A stretch of DNA of 24,931 nt. Source: Scytonema sp. UIC 10036. GTDB lineage: Bacteria; Cyanobacteriota; Cyanobacteriia; Cyanobacteriales; Nostocaceae. Positions within the stretch are counted from its first letter, which is position 1. Each line of letters begins with the position of its first letter. The notes under the pieces are model-generated. The model had not been told where the DNA came from. It ran no database searches and worked only from the letters and a program-made list of their open reading frames with translations. Location of the stretch: the NCBI RefSeq assembly GCF_009725235.1, contig NZ_WJFC01000196.1, forward strand, positions 1 through 24,931. The letters are read 5' to 3'. The translations under genes were made by a program, and so were the position numbers. Positions 6,624-14,314 of this stretch are shown in pieces.

Positions 6624-9545
6624 ATGTTAGACACCCAGCGATCGCTATCCTTAAATGGGCACCTTCCTCAAAAAAACCCAAACAGCCAAAACACCATCCG
6701 CATTCGGGGTGCTAGACAGCACAACCTGAAAAATATCGATCTGGAACTACCTCGCGATCGCTTGATTGTCTTTACTGGGGTTTCTGGTTCTGGCAAATCT
6801 TCCTTGGCATTTGACACAATCTTTGCAGAAGGACAGCGCCGCTACGTAGAATCCCTGAGCGCTTATGCACGGCAATTCTTGGGACAGGTGGATAAACCTG
6901 ATGTTGAGGCAATTGAGGGATTAAGCCCAGCCATTTCCATCGACCAAAAGTCAACATCTCATAACCCCCGTTCTACTGTAGGGACGGTGACGGAAATTTA
7001 CGACTATCTGCGACTTCTGTTTGGACGCGCAGGTGAACCCCACTGTCCCATATGCGATCGCTGTATCGCCCCCCAAACCATAGATGAGATGTGCGATCGC
7101 ATCATGGAACTCCCAGATCGCACTCGCTTTCAAATTCTTGCACCTGTTGTTCGGGGGAAAAAGGGGACACATAGCAAGCTACTATCAAGTTTAGCATCCC
7201 AAGGTTTTGTCCGCGTTCGGGTAGATGGCGAAGTGCGAGAACTTTCTGATGCCATTGAATTAGATAAAAATGTTATTCATACCATAGAAGTTGTTATTGA
7301 CCGATTAGTTAAAAAACCTGGTTTGCAAGAGCGATTGTTTGATTCCCTTTCCACCTGTTTGCGTCAATCTAATGGAATTGCAGTCGTTGTCATTAGTCCT
7401 TCGTCATCTGACAAAAGTGATGAGAGTAAACAAAGGACAAATGACACCGGACAAATGACTAATGACCAAGAATTAGTCTTTTCAGAAAACTTTGCCTGTC
7501 CGGAACACGGGGCGGTGATGGAAGAATTATCCCCGCGCTTGTTTTCCTTTAACTCTCCTTATGGTGCGTGTCCTCACTGTCATGGAATTGGCAGTTTAAG
7601 AAGATTTTCAGCGGAATTGGTTGTTCCCGATCCTGAAGCACCAGTATATTCTGCTATTGCTCCTTGGTCGGAAAAGGAAAATACTTATTATTTGGAGTTG
7701 TTGTATAAGTTAGGGCAAGAACACGGTTTTGAGTTGCAGACGTGTTGGAATGTGTTGACGGAGGAACAAAGAGAGATAATTCTAAATGGAGAGGAAAAAA
7801 CCGCAGAGTCGCAGAGGAAGCAGAGGGAGGGATTTAAAGGAGTTTTGCCGATTTTACAGAAGCAATATGAGGGGGGTTCGGAGTTAATTAAGCAAAAGTT
7901 AGAACAGTATTTGGTGGATCAACCGTGTCCGGTGTGTGAGGGAAAGCGCTTGAAACCGGAGGCGTTGGCGGTGCGGTTGGGACAGTACCGGATTATAGAT
8001 TTAACGAGTGTTTCTATTCGGGAGTCTCGGAACAAGATCGACCAATTACAATTGAGTCAGCGCCAGTTACAAATTGCCGATTTGGTTTTGAGAGAAATTA
8101 AAGCAAGATTGCAATTTTTGCTGGATGTAGGTTTAGATTACCTCACTCTTGACCGTCCGGCAATGACACTTTCTGGTGGAGAAGCACAGCGAATTCGTCT
8201 GGCGACTCAAATTGGTTCTGGGTTGACTGGGGTTTTATATGTTTTAGATGAACCCAGTATTGGTTTGCATCAAAGAGATAATGGACGATTGTTGCGAACT
8301 TTAATTAGGTTACGGGATTTGGGCAATACCTTAATTGTAGTAGAGCATGATGAAGAAACCATTCGTGCGGCTGACCATCTTGTGGATATTGGTCCTGCCG
8401 CTGGGGTTAATGGAGGTAGAATCGTTGCTCAAGGCGATTTACAGGCATTACTTAACTCGGAAGAATCTCTGACAGGCGCTTATTTATCAGGACGGAGAGC
8501 GATCGCAACTCCTGCAACACGTAGGGAAGGAAACGGGCGAAGTTTGGTTATTAAAAATGCCCATCGCAATAATTTAAGAAACATTAATGTGGAAATTCCA
8601 TTAGGGAAACTGGTTTCTGTGACTGGTGTTTCTGGTTCTGGAAAATCTACCCTAATTAACGAACTTCTCTACCCGGCGCTGCAACATCAACTGACGCGCA
8701 AAGTGCCTTTTCCTAAAGAGATAGATGGCATTCAGGGATTAGATACCATTGACAAAGCTATAGTTATTGACCAATCTCCCATTGGGAGAACACCCCGTTC
8801 TAACCCAGCAACATACACGGGTGTTTTTGATGTTATTCGAGACGTTTTTTCAGAAACAATTGAAGCAAAAACCAGGGGATATAAACCAGGACAATTTTCT
8901 TTCAATGTTAAAGGGGGACGTTGTGAAGCTTGTAGCGGACAAGGTGTAAACGTCATTGAAATGAACTTTTTGCCCGATGTTTACGTACAGTGTGAAGTTT
9001 GCAAAGGTGCAAGATACAACCGCGAAACTTTGCAAGTGAAGTACAAAGATAAATCTATTTCTGACGTTCTTAATATGACAGTGGAGGAAGCTTTAGAATT
9101 TTTCCAAAACATACCCAAAGCTGTCAATAAATTGCAAACTTTAGTTGATGTTGGATTGGGATATATTCAACTGGGACAACCTGCAACAACCTTATCTGGT
9201 GGTGAAGCACAGAGGGTGAAATTAGCAACAGAACTATCACGTCGCGCTACAGGCAAAACACTTTATCTCATAGATGAACCAACAACAGGTTTATCTTTTT
9301 ATGATGTTCATAAATTGTTAGATGTCCTGCAACGGTTAGTAGATAAAGGCAATTCAATTTTGGTAATTGAACACAATTTAGATGTGATACGTTGTGCAGA
9401 TTGGTTGGTAGATTTAGGACCGGAAGGCGGGGACAAAGGAGGAGAAGTGATTGCAGTGGGAACACCTGAAGAAGTGGCAGAAAATCCGCGATCGTATACC
9501 GGAGAGTATTTGAAGCAAGTATTAACAGTGACCAGTGACCAGTGA
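6624..9545 (+). CDS. uvrA: Excinuclease ABC subunit A
   Basis: 973 residues, a usual UvrA length. UvrA is the damage-sensing ATPase of nucleotide excision repair, which loads UvrB. There are two ABC modules: Walker A GVSGSGKS at 52-59 with [16 protein letters not shown], and a second GVSGSGKST with [16 protein letters not shown] and LIDEPTTGL. Zinc-binding cysteines appear as [17 protein letters not shown] and CPVCEGKR, and the conserved C-terminal zinc finger CEACSGQG...CEVCKGARY is complete. Two stretches are foreign-looking: about residues 258-285, containing five GAC-starting heptamers, and about 391-404 ([14 protein letters not shown]), made from a dispersed repeat. The C-terminal TVTSDQ and the TGA stop lie in a CAGTGAC repeat. 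A LexA-like box lies upstream. ATG 6624 is chosen because conserved residues ([16 protein letters not shown]) begin about 23 residues later. Confidence 0.98.
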   Translation: MLDTQRSLSLNGHLPQKNPNSQNTIRIRGARQHNLKNIDLELPRDRLIVFTGVSGSGKSSLAFDTIFAEGQRRYVESLSAYARQFLGQVDKPDVEAIEGLSPAISIDQKSTSHNPRSTVGTVTEIYDYLRLLFGRAGEPHCPICDRCIAPQTIDEMCDRIMELPDRTRFQILAPVVRGKKGTHSKLLSSLASQGFVRVRVDGEVRELSDAIELDKNVIHTIEVVIDRLVKKPGLQERLFDSLSTCLRQSNGIAVVVISPSSSDKSDESKQRTNDTGQMTNDQELVFSENFACPEHGAVMEELSPRLFSFNSPYGACPHCHGIGSLRRFSAELVVPDPEAPVYSAIAPWSEKENTYYLELLYKLGQEHGFELQTCWNVLTEEQREIILNGEEKTAESQRKQREGFKGVLPILQKQYEGGSELIKQKLEQYLVDQPCPVCEGKRLKPEALAVRLGQYRIIDLTSVSIRESRNKIDQLQLSQRQLQIADLVLREIKARLQFLLDVGLDYLTLDRPAMTLSGGEAQRIRLATQIGSGLTGVLYVLDEPSIGLHQRDNGRLLRTLIRLRDLGNTLIVVEHDEETIRAADHLVDIGPAAGVNGGRIVAQGDLQALLNSEESLTGAYLSGRRAIATPATRREGNGRSLVIKNAHRNNLRNINVEIPLGKLVSVTGVSGSGKSTLINELLYPALQHQLTRKVPFPKEIDGIQGLDTIDKAIVIDQSPIGRTPRSNPATYTGVFDVIRDVFSETIEAKTRGYKPGQFSFNVKGGRCEACSGQGVNVIEMNFLPDVYVQCEVCKGARYNRETLQVKYKDKSISDVLNMTVEEALEFFQNIPKAVNKLQTLVDVGLGYIQLGQPATTLSGGEAQRVKLATELSRRATGKTLYLIDEPTTGLSFYDVHKLLDVLQRLVDKGNSILVIEHNLDVIRCADWLVDLGPEGGDKGGEVIAVGTPEEVAENPRSYTGEYLKQVLTVTSDQ
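7436..7470 (+). repeat. Five heptamers (GACNNNN) inside the uvrA reading frame
   Basis: Units GACAAAT, GACACCG, GACAAAT, GACTAAT, GACCAAG in register, encoding part of [12 protein letters not shown]. This is STRR-type sequence normally found between genes. A change by one unit would shift the uvrA frame; a change by three would not. Confidence 0.85.
7799..7832 (+). repeat. Dispersed repeat (AACCGCAGAG family) inside uvrA
   Basis: AACCGCAGAGTCGCAGAGG and the bases after it resemble the intergenic stretch at 22283-22320 (TTGAACCGCAGAGGACGC...) and, inverted, 17240-17268. It encodes about [12 protein letters not shown] in the variable region between UvrA conserved blocks. Confidence 0.7.
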
Positions 9546-9546
9546 C
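9526..9546. repeat. (CAGTGAC)x3 covering the uvrA stop codon
   Basis: Three perfect heptamers; the TGA stop at 9543-9545 lies in the third. It gives UvrA the same C-terminal VTSDQ as the unrelated hydrolase ending at 5533. Confidence 0.9.
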
Positions 9547-9557
9547 CAGAGCCGTAG

Positions 9558-9574
9558 GGTGGGCATTGCCCACC
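9558..9574. repeat. Palindrome GGTGGGCA-T-TGCCCACC between uvrA and egtC-like gene
   Basis: A perfect 8-bp inverted repeat with a one-base centre, in the 61-bp gap between two convergent genes. It could act as a shared bidirectional stop for transcription, but there is no U-run on either side. Confidence 0.6.
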
Positions 9575-9606
9575 ATAGAAACTTTTAGTTGGCATTAACG
9601 TAACAC

Positions 9607-10404
9607 TCAACAGCCGATCGCCAATCGGCTAGTTGTTGGCTGCAATGACTCCGCTTGAACAAACAACGTATTGTGGTCAGCAAAAGCCGTCCAATTTTGG
9701 TCAGATAAGGGTTCAGAGGCAACAATAACTTGGGTTGGGTGGTTCGCATCATTGCAAGACCAATAAAGAGTAGGGGCTTGCATGCGGTAGGCATAGCGAA
9801 TTGCCGCAAGCGATTCACCATCACTGACAATGACATTGGCACTAAAGCTGGTGTCGTGTTCTTGAGCCAGGTTTGTCAATTTTTGCAGTGTTGCACGTAA
9901 GGCAGACAACAGGGTGCTGTCTGGAGACGACTGCCACATTTCCACCAGCAGGGCGAAGATATGTTCCGAGTCAGTCATACCCTTAATTAGGCGGTATGTG
10001 GAATCAGAAAGACTGTCACGTATCGGTCTATAGAGCGTCTGTTGAAAGTTTGCGATCTCGCCATTATGCACAAACAATAACTTGCCACTGCGGAAGGGCT
10101 GACAGTTGCTAATGTCGAGCGGTTCCCCGATTCCAGCTAGTCGGACATAGCCCACAGCACAAGAAGATCGTGCGTAGTGGCTCAACTCTTTCAGGTTTGA
10201 ATCGTTCCACATCGGGATAGTGTTCCGGTAAACAAATGGTTGACCTGTTTCATCGTACCAACCTACACCTACCCCGTCTGCACAAACGACTCCTGACTTT
10301 AATTCGAGAGGCTTGTAACTTTGGTTGTAGAGCGAATGCTCTTGCTTATAGAGTAACTCATCTAATCGGATGCTATTACCAAGGTAGCCAACTAATCTAC
10401 ACAT
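9607..10404 (-). CDS. egtC: Class II glutamine amidotransferase, EgtC-like
   Basis: 265 residues starting MCRLVGYLG. Removal of Met exposes Cys2, the N-terminal nucleophile of class II amidotransferases. Further family segments are LYNQSY, CADGVGVGWY, GYVRLA and FVHNGEIANF, with VIVASEPL near the end. It matches the EgtC/YafJ branch. In ergothioneine synthesis EgtC hydrolyses the gamma-glutamyl amide of the sulfoxide intermediate. No other egt gene is in the window, so the pathway assignment rests on family resemblance and a general amidase remains possible. It converges with uvrA. About 50 bp upstream is a strong inverted repeat. Confidence 0.8.
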   Translation of the reverse strand: MCRLVGYLGNSIRLDELLYKQEHSLYNQSYKPLELKSGVVCADGVGVGWYDETGQPFVYRNTIPMWNDSNLKELSHYARSSCAVGYVRLAGIGEPLDISNCQPFRSGKLLFVHNGEIANFQQTLYRPIRDSLSDSTYRLIKGMTDSEHIFALLVEMWQSSPDSTLLSALRATLQKLTNLAQEHDTSFSANVIVSDGESLAAIRYAYRMQAPTLYWSCNDANHPTQVIVASEPLSDQNWTAFADHNTLFVQAESLQPTTSRLAIGC

Positions 10405-10454
10405 CAGAAAAACAGCTCAATATAGCTAGATGTACTTCGTTAACGTAAGGTTTG

Positions 10455-10487
10455 TACATAAAATTTTAGCAAACGAAATTTTATGTG
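10455..10487. promoter_or_regulatory. Long AT-rich inverted repeat upstream of the egtC-like gene
   Basis: GTACATAAAATTT pairs with AAATTTTATGTGC across a short loop: 12 of 13 pairs, with a perfect 10-bp core. It sits about 50 bp before the start of the minus-strand amidotransferase. It may be an operator or an RNA hairpin; which one cannot be told. Confidence 0.5.
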
Positions 10488-10715
10488 CTATCTGACACAA
10501 GGGGGATTTGCTGCTAAAGCACTCTCTGCGATGCGGCAAAGCAGCCGCTTCGCGAACGCTTGACTGGCAAATGAATGGACAGTAGGTTGGGTTTCGTTCC
10601 GTCGGTTTTATGCCAAATTTATAGATGGAGTTTTACACTTTCCTGGTTTAGCAACAGAACATTAATCCCAAATCAGATATGAGTAGCATTGAATTAAAAA
10701 ATCACCCAGTTTGAT
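10488..10715. other. Intergenic stretch with repeat fragments
   Basis: No gene seen. About 10530-10560 has a common cyanobacterial repeat (GGCAAAGCAGCCGCTTCGCG). About 10580-10600 has GTAGGTTGGGTTTCGTTCC, a piece related to the ends and arms of the MITE-like element at 20087-20235. Confidence 0.55.
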
Positions 10716-10904
10716 ATGACAGAACACCACAAATTTAGCATACTAACTGAAAATTTTTCTCCTGAAAGAAAAGCAAAAATTGCTGCTCAAACAGCAAAAT
10801 TAAAAGAAGAAATGGTACTAACTGAATTACGCCAAAACACTACTCGTAGGGGTAGAAATGAAGTGTTTTGGAAATCACTGGCGTACAGAGTCACAAAAGC
10901 GTGA
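10716..10904 (+). pseudogene. XRE-type antitoxin, N-terminal stub
   Basis: 62 residues. The first 40 (HHKFSILTENFSPERKAKIA, then AQTAKLKEEMVLTELRQ) match the start of HigA/XRE-type antitoxins of the form FSELTKDFSPERKxxxA...ELRQ. In intact members a DNA-binding helix-turn-helix follows ELRQ. Here the frame continues instead as NTTRRGRNEVFWKSLAYRV with no HTH and then ends, so the DNA-binding half is lost. No partner toxin (RelE or Gp49-like) is visible upstream. It is most likely a relic of a type II toxin-antitoxin pair. Confidence 0.65.
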
Positions 10905-10961
10905 CATCAGCAAATCCTAAAATAAATTTCTCTATAGATAGAATTAGAGACAAACGATGAC

Positions 10962-11234
10962 TTACTGTAACTGAGACAGCAATTCATCATAATCAGTATG
11001 AGAATCTACTCAAAACCAAATCACAATATCTCCACGCAACAACCCTACTGCTCGATAGTTTTTACTAATTCTAGCAGAATAGATACACAATGCTGAATTC
11101 ACTTTTTTGAAATGCAAACTAGGATGAGTTGGGTCTTTTTTGAATTGACGATATGCTTCACGGGTACGCTCTTGAATATGTTCCGGTAAATAGCCAAAAG
11201 CGTGCCGAAATTCTGGTGTAATGCGAGATTTCAC
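10962..11234 (-). pseudogene. RelE/ParE-family toxin with a premature TGA
   Basis: From GTG 11234 the gene reads MKSRITPEFRHAFGYLPEHI and on through HPSLHFKKV, YSARISKNYRAVG and GDIVIWF, then meets TGA at 11012-11010. The same frame continues VDSHTDYDELLSQLQ to a TAA at 10964-10962. In intact relatives the segment reads WFWxGSHxDYDxLL, so the TGA sits exactly where a Trp (TGG) is expected: a single base change. The translated product is 74 residues instead of 90 and lacks the C-terminal GSH-DYD strand. The start overlaps the antitoxin stop by 4 bp (GTGA), a typical antitoxin-toxin operon. Intact relatives are generally ribosome-dependent RNases or gyrase inhibitors; which applies here is not known. 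Confidence 0.8.
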
Positions 11235-11458
11235 AATGTGTCTGGGTCTAATTCCTCAGTTTGTCTAGCATAATACCTTGCCATTGCTATACCTGCTAAC
11301 TTTGCTAATGCATCTGAAGAACGAGAAAAAGCTTCATCCCATTGATTTTCATCTTCTAGTTCTTCTAAATCTTCCAAAATCTTTTTAGCCATAGCTTCTT
11401 GCTGGCTAAGTGGTAACTTTTTTAGTTTTGTAACGGCTTGTTCGAGTAAAGTTGACAT
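11231..11458 (-). CDS. Antitoxin partner of the RelE/ParE-like toxin
   Basis: 75 residues from ATG 11458; an upstream in-frame start (11500) would add a hydrophobic MYFLFDCMFLGNFG leader not seen in relatives. It begins MSTLLEQAVTKLKKLPLSQQ and is rich in Glu/Asp (ILEDLEELEDENQWDEAFSR), then DALAKLAGIAMARY. This is the usual small acidic antitoxin found before YxxR-type RelE/ParE toxins in cyanobacteria. It would bind and silence the toxin and may repress its own promoter. It is intact, unlike the toxin. A site resembling the LexA box lies 51 bp before its start. Confidence 0.75.
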   Translation of the reverse strand: MSTLLEQAVTKLKKLPLSQQEAMAKKILEDLEELEDENQWDEAFSRSSDALAKLAGIAMARYYARQTEELDPDTL

Positions 11459-11509
11459 ACCAAAATTGCCCAAAAACATACAATCAAACAAAAAGTACAA
11501 AATGGTTGT

Positions 11510-11523
11510 TGTACTATTGTTCT
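11510..11523 (-). promoter_or_regulatory. LexA-box-like site before the toxin-antitoxin operon
   Basis: On the plus strand it reads TGTACTATTGTTCT, 13 of 14 against the remembered consensus (only the first base differs). It shares the exact 14-mer GTACTATTGTTCTA with the uvrA box. It lies in the 82-bp gap between the DUF433 stop and the antitoxin start, where the operon's promoter should be. Confidence 0.6.
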
Positions 11524-11540
11524 ACTCAATAATGTAATAC

Positions 11541-11765
11541 CTAAGCTGATAAAAGGTGAATATCCTCAGCCGCCACTAACGCGATAGCGTATTGCAAGCA
11601 GGCACGAATATCCTCAATCTGCAAATCAGGATAGTAATCCTGAATAATGTTGTTGAACGAAAGCCCCTCATTCAAAAGCTCAAGAACGCCTTGTACGGTG
11701 ATACGTGTGCCAACGACACAAGGTTTACCAAAATGAACTTGAGGACTAACAGTGATTCTATCCAT
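11541..11765 (-). CDS. DUF433 antitoxin-like protein (orphan)
   Basis: 74 residues: MDRITVSPQVHFGKPCVVGT, then RITVQGVLELLNEGLSFNNI and IQDYYPDLQIEDIRACLQYA. This is a clear DUF433 (VapB45-like) small winged-helix protein, normally followed by a DUF5615 PIN-like toxin. No such toxin follows; the next gene on the strand is the unrelated antitoxin at 11458. It may be a surviving antitoxin after toxin loss, or may act as a stand-alone regulator. Confidence 0.85.
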   Translation of the reverse strand: MDRITVSPQVHFGKPCVVGTRITVQGVLELLNEGLSFNNIIQDYYPDLQIEDIRACLQYAIALVAAEDIHLLSA

Positions 11766-11857
11766 GTTTCTGCTCAGTTGTGAGAACTGTTTTCCTAATT
11801 CTAATGGGTTCTCGTTAAAGTGAGGGCATAATATAAAGTACGCGATTTGTTTGGAAC

Positions 11858-12493
11858 TTATTGGCTGTACTCGCTACTTAAGTGGGCGATCGCTTGTTTA
11901 ATCCAATCTTCCACAAAAGCATCTTTTGGCAACCCAATATTTTCACTCACCACGTGCAAGGCATGGCTGACTTCACTGGCAGTATAACCCAAAGCCAACA
12001 AAGTCAATTGCACCTCGTCCAAAATTCCAGGTGCGGGACCGCCCGTAGCGACAAAAAAGCCTGCGGACTTGCGCCACTCTATCAACTTGTTTTTGAGTTC
12101 CAAACAGAGGCGTTCGGCGGTTTTCTTACCGACACCAGGAGCTTGGATCAGAAGTTGAATATTCGCTGTGATAATTGCTTGGACGAGATCGGGTAGTTCC
12201 AAGGTGTCGAGAAGTGCGATCGCTAAAGCCGCCCCCACACCACTCACACCCAGTAAATGCCGAAACACGTCTCGTTCTCCTGGTGAACCAAAGCCATAGA
12301 GCACAGGTACTTCTTCACGAATTTGGTAGTGGGTAAAAATTTGCACCTCTCCACCGATTTCTGGCAATTGCTTTGCCAGTCGGGATGGGACTTGCAGATC
12401 GTACCCCATACCATTGACTTCAAGAGTCAGGATATGGCGATGAGCACCATTGTTTTGGATAGCAGCAACAATTCCTTTGAGATAACTAATCAT
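11858..12493 (-). CDS. ruvA: Holliday junction helicase subunit RuvA
   Basis: 211 residues from ATG 12493; an upstream TTG-type start would overlap the previous frame and add residues not found in RuvA. It starts [16 protein letters not shown], typical of the OB-fold N-terminus. The helix-hairpin-helix segments are [16 protein letters not shown] and [19 protein letters not shown]. The C-terminal RuvB-contact domain ends [12 protein letters not shown]...QAIAHLSSE. RuvA binds four-way junctions and loads the RuvB motor; ruvB is not in the window. Its ATG overlaps the stop of the headless phosphatase gene (ATGA), so it is probably translated by coupling from that transcript. Confidence 0.96.
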   Translation of the reverse strand: MISYLKGIVAAIQNNGAHRHILTLEVNGMGYDLQVPSRLAKQLPEIGGEVQIFTHYQIREEVPVLYGFGSPGERDVFRHLLGVSGVGAALAIALLDTLELPDLVQAIITANIQLLIQAPGVGKKTAERLCLELKNKLIEWRKSAGFFVATGGPAPGILDEVQLTLLALGYTASEVSHALHVVSENIGLPKDAFVEDWIKQAIAHLSSEYSQ

Positions 12494-12996
12494 AAAAATC
12501 CAAAGTATTTCAATCCTTCTAGAATGCCACCCGCACAAGAGTTTTGTGCTAGGTAATGATAGTCAACGGGATTTTCATTGTGCCATTTAAGTAGCTCTGG
12601 ACGAGCATTGCCAACAATAATTCCCCGTTCTGTTCCAGCTGCGAATAGAGCAATATCATTTCCCGAATCACCACAAACAACAGATCGCTCTGGTACAATG
12701 TTCCACTTTTGGCGGAGAAATTGCACTACCCGGTCTTTATCGCTGTGAGGAGGGACAATGTCCAAGTCTATACCACTGCTGTAAATTAATTTGACTATTA
12801 AACCACATTTTTCAAACTCTGACTCAAGTTGTGGTATAATTTTGCTTGCTTCTTCATCCTGAAGTAAAAAACTGACCTTAAAACGGCGTTGTTCTGACTC
12901 TGGCTGAGGAACCAAAGCTGGAAAATTGTCAGTTACAGATACTATCAGGTCACGGTGCCATCCGGAAGACCATTCCGGAGCGTATTCCTGACAGTA
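12490..12996 (-). pseudogene. Headless sucrose-phosphate-phosphatase-like gene
   Basis: Only the C-terminal half of the HAD phosphatase survives. In-frame homology starts just after a TAA at 12999-12997 (QEYAPEWSSGWHRDLI), runs through the cap (QPESEQRRFKVSFLLQDEEA), HSDKDRVVQFL and the motif GDSGNDIALF, and ends [13 protein letters not shown]. It parallels the intact gene at 13286-14050 residue by residue, but the DxDxT nucleophile motif and motif II are absent, so it cannot be a working phosphatase. Even the kept part seems to lack several residues around SSGW. A short product from TTG 12915 is possible. Its 3' end overlaps the ruvA start. Confidence 0.8.
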
Positions 12997-13061
12997 TTAT
13001 ATTTGTAACAAAACTTGAGAAATTTAAAATGTTGCCCTATTCCTAATAGAAGCTAAACAAT

Positions 13062-13264
13062 CGAATTTATGAGGATGGAACTATTCGATTGTGGAAGACA
13101 AATAGCGAGCGATCGATTTGTACTTTGAAGGCTCAAATGAAGCAAGTATGGACAGTTGCTTTTAGTCAAAATGGTCTACTGCATTTAGCCCCAATGGCAA
13201 TATGCTAGTCAGTGGAAGTGAAGATAATAAAATTCGCCTATGGGTTCTGAAGAGTAAAAAGAGT
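13062..13264 (+). pseudogene. WD40-repeat protein remnant
   Basis: The plus strand between the two phosphatase copies reads EDGTIRLWKTNSERSICTLK then QVWTVAFSQNG in one frame. After a shift (near 13181) it reads AFSPNGNMLVSGSEDNKIRLW in another. Both are classic WD40 blades (GH/SPDG...SGSxDxxIRLW). There is no start, and stops and a frameshift are present. It is a relic of a larger beta-propeller gene on the strand opposite to its neighbours. Confidence 0.75.
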
Positions 13265-13285
13265 CCCCAAACCCAGCCTCTAGGC

Positions 13286-14050
13286 TTATGAGCTAGTTGC
13301 AAAGCTTTTATCTAAAAAATTAAAGTTCTCTAGACCTTCTAATATACCAGCAGCGTAAGGGTTTTTAGCATAATAACGATATTCAGTCTGATTTTCTTTG
13401 TACCAATTTAGTAGCTCTGAACGAGCATTGTTAACGATAATGCCCCTATTTTCCTCAAAAAATAGACCTATGTCGTTGCCAGAATCCCCACACACCACTG
13501 TTTTAGAAGATTCAATACCCCATTTCTGTTGTAAATATTTTGCTGCCGTTCCTTTGTCTGCATTTGAAGGTAAGATGTCTAAATCCTGACTGCCACTGTA
13601 TATTAACTTACATTTTAAACCTTGGCTTTTTAATTCCTTTTCTAACTGTGGTAGCACTTCTACAGCTTCTTCTTCGGGAATGATATAGCTCAGCTTAAAT
13701 GGACGTTGCTCTGACTGTGGCTGCTTTAATAACCCTTCAAATTTTGCGGCTGTATCTGCGATCGCGCTACGATCCCAACCTAAAGACAATTCTTGTGCCC
13801 AATCTGGATCGTAAGTGTCAATTTTGGGGTCGAAGTATATCTCGGTTCCCACCGAAGTAATAAGAGCGTCCGGGATTATAAGTGTTTCCTGTTGCTCTAG
13901 CTCTCTGTATAACTCCAGCGAGCGACCAGTTGCATAAACTACCTTGACGCCGCGATCGTTCCTGTGTGCTTCCAACGCTTCATTGAGGATCTTTAACGCC
14001 CGTTTGTCACCAACTAGCGTATGATCGAGGTCAGTGATAAACAATTTCAT
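13286..14050 (-). CDS. HAD-family sucrose-phosphate-phosphatase-like hydrolase
   Basis: 254 residues, intact. Motif I is DLDHTLVGD, with Asp7 the likely nucleophile and Asp9 the acid. Motif II is YATGRS (T41/S44), Lys166 lies in SNADKG, and motif III is GDSGND at 188-193. The inserted cap (about 85-155) places it in the SPP-like Cof subgroup, whose members dephosphorylate sucrose-6F-phosphate to sucrose, a desiccation and salt solute in cyanobacteria. Related enzymes act on other sugar phosphates, and no sucrose-phosphate synthase is in view. GAGG lies about 8 bp before ATG 14050. A truncated sister copy lies directly downstream. Confidence 0.85.
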   Translation of the reverse strand: MKLFITDLDHTLVGDKRALKILNEALEAHRNDRGVKVVYATGRSLELYRELEQQETLIIPDALITSVGTEIYFDPKIDTYDPDWAQELSLGWDRSAIADTAAKFEGLLKQPQSEQRPFKLSYIIPEEEAVEVLPQLEKELKSQGLKCKLIYSGSQDLDILPSNADKGTAAKYLQQKWGIESSKTVVCGDSGNDIGLFFEENRGIIVNNARSELLNWYKENQTEYRYYAKNPYAAGILEGLENFNFLDKSFATSS

Positions 14051-14191
14051 CTCAAGATCCTCATAATAGTTTGCAGGAAAAGTATTTATTTATTTGGATA
14101 TCTTAAAGTTTACAATAATGACAGCATTAAATAAATATATACATAAATAGTATTAATAATAATTAAAATTTACTATAAGTAAACAAAATCG

Positions 14192-14314
14192 TCTGCTGAT
14201 ACAGATGCAACTGTAGTGCAATATACAAAAAATCCTTTACCTGGTTATTCCGGTTTGCCTGCATTTGAAGATGAATTTCAAGTAATTGCCATTCACCAAA
14301 GTGGAGGAGTGTGA
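14192..14314 (+). pseudogene. Trypsin-like peptidase remnant
   Basis: An open stretch reads QYTKNPLPGYSGLPAFEDEF then QVIAIHQSGGV before TGA. It matches the region around the active Ser of trypsin-like peptidases (T-x-PGSSGSPVFN...WQVVALHHSGG), with GYSGLP in place of GSSGSP. The His and Asp of the triad and both ends are missing. In another frame, 14319-14422 is open and encodes ELIDSIYRNAGKSMIAALKD, which I do not recognise. The rest of 14051-14609 shows only AT-rich sequence. Confidence 0.6.

Noticed and set aside
12494..12538. Longer RuvA from an upstream start
   Set aside because: RuvA proteins begin MIxYLKG; the extra residues are read through the end of the phosphatase fragment.
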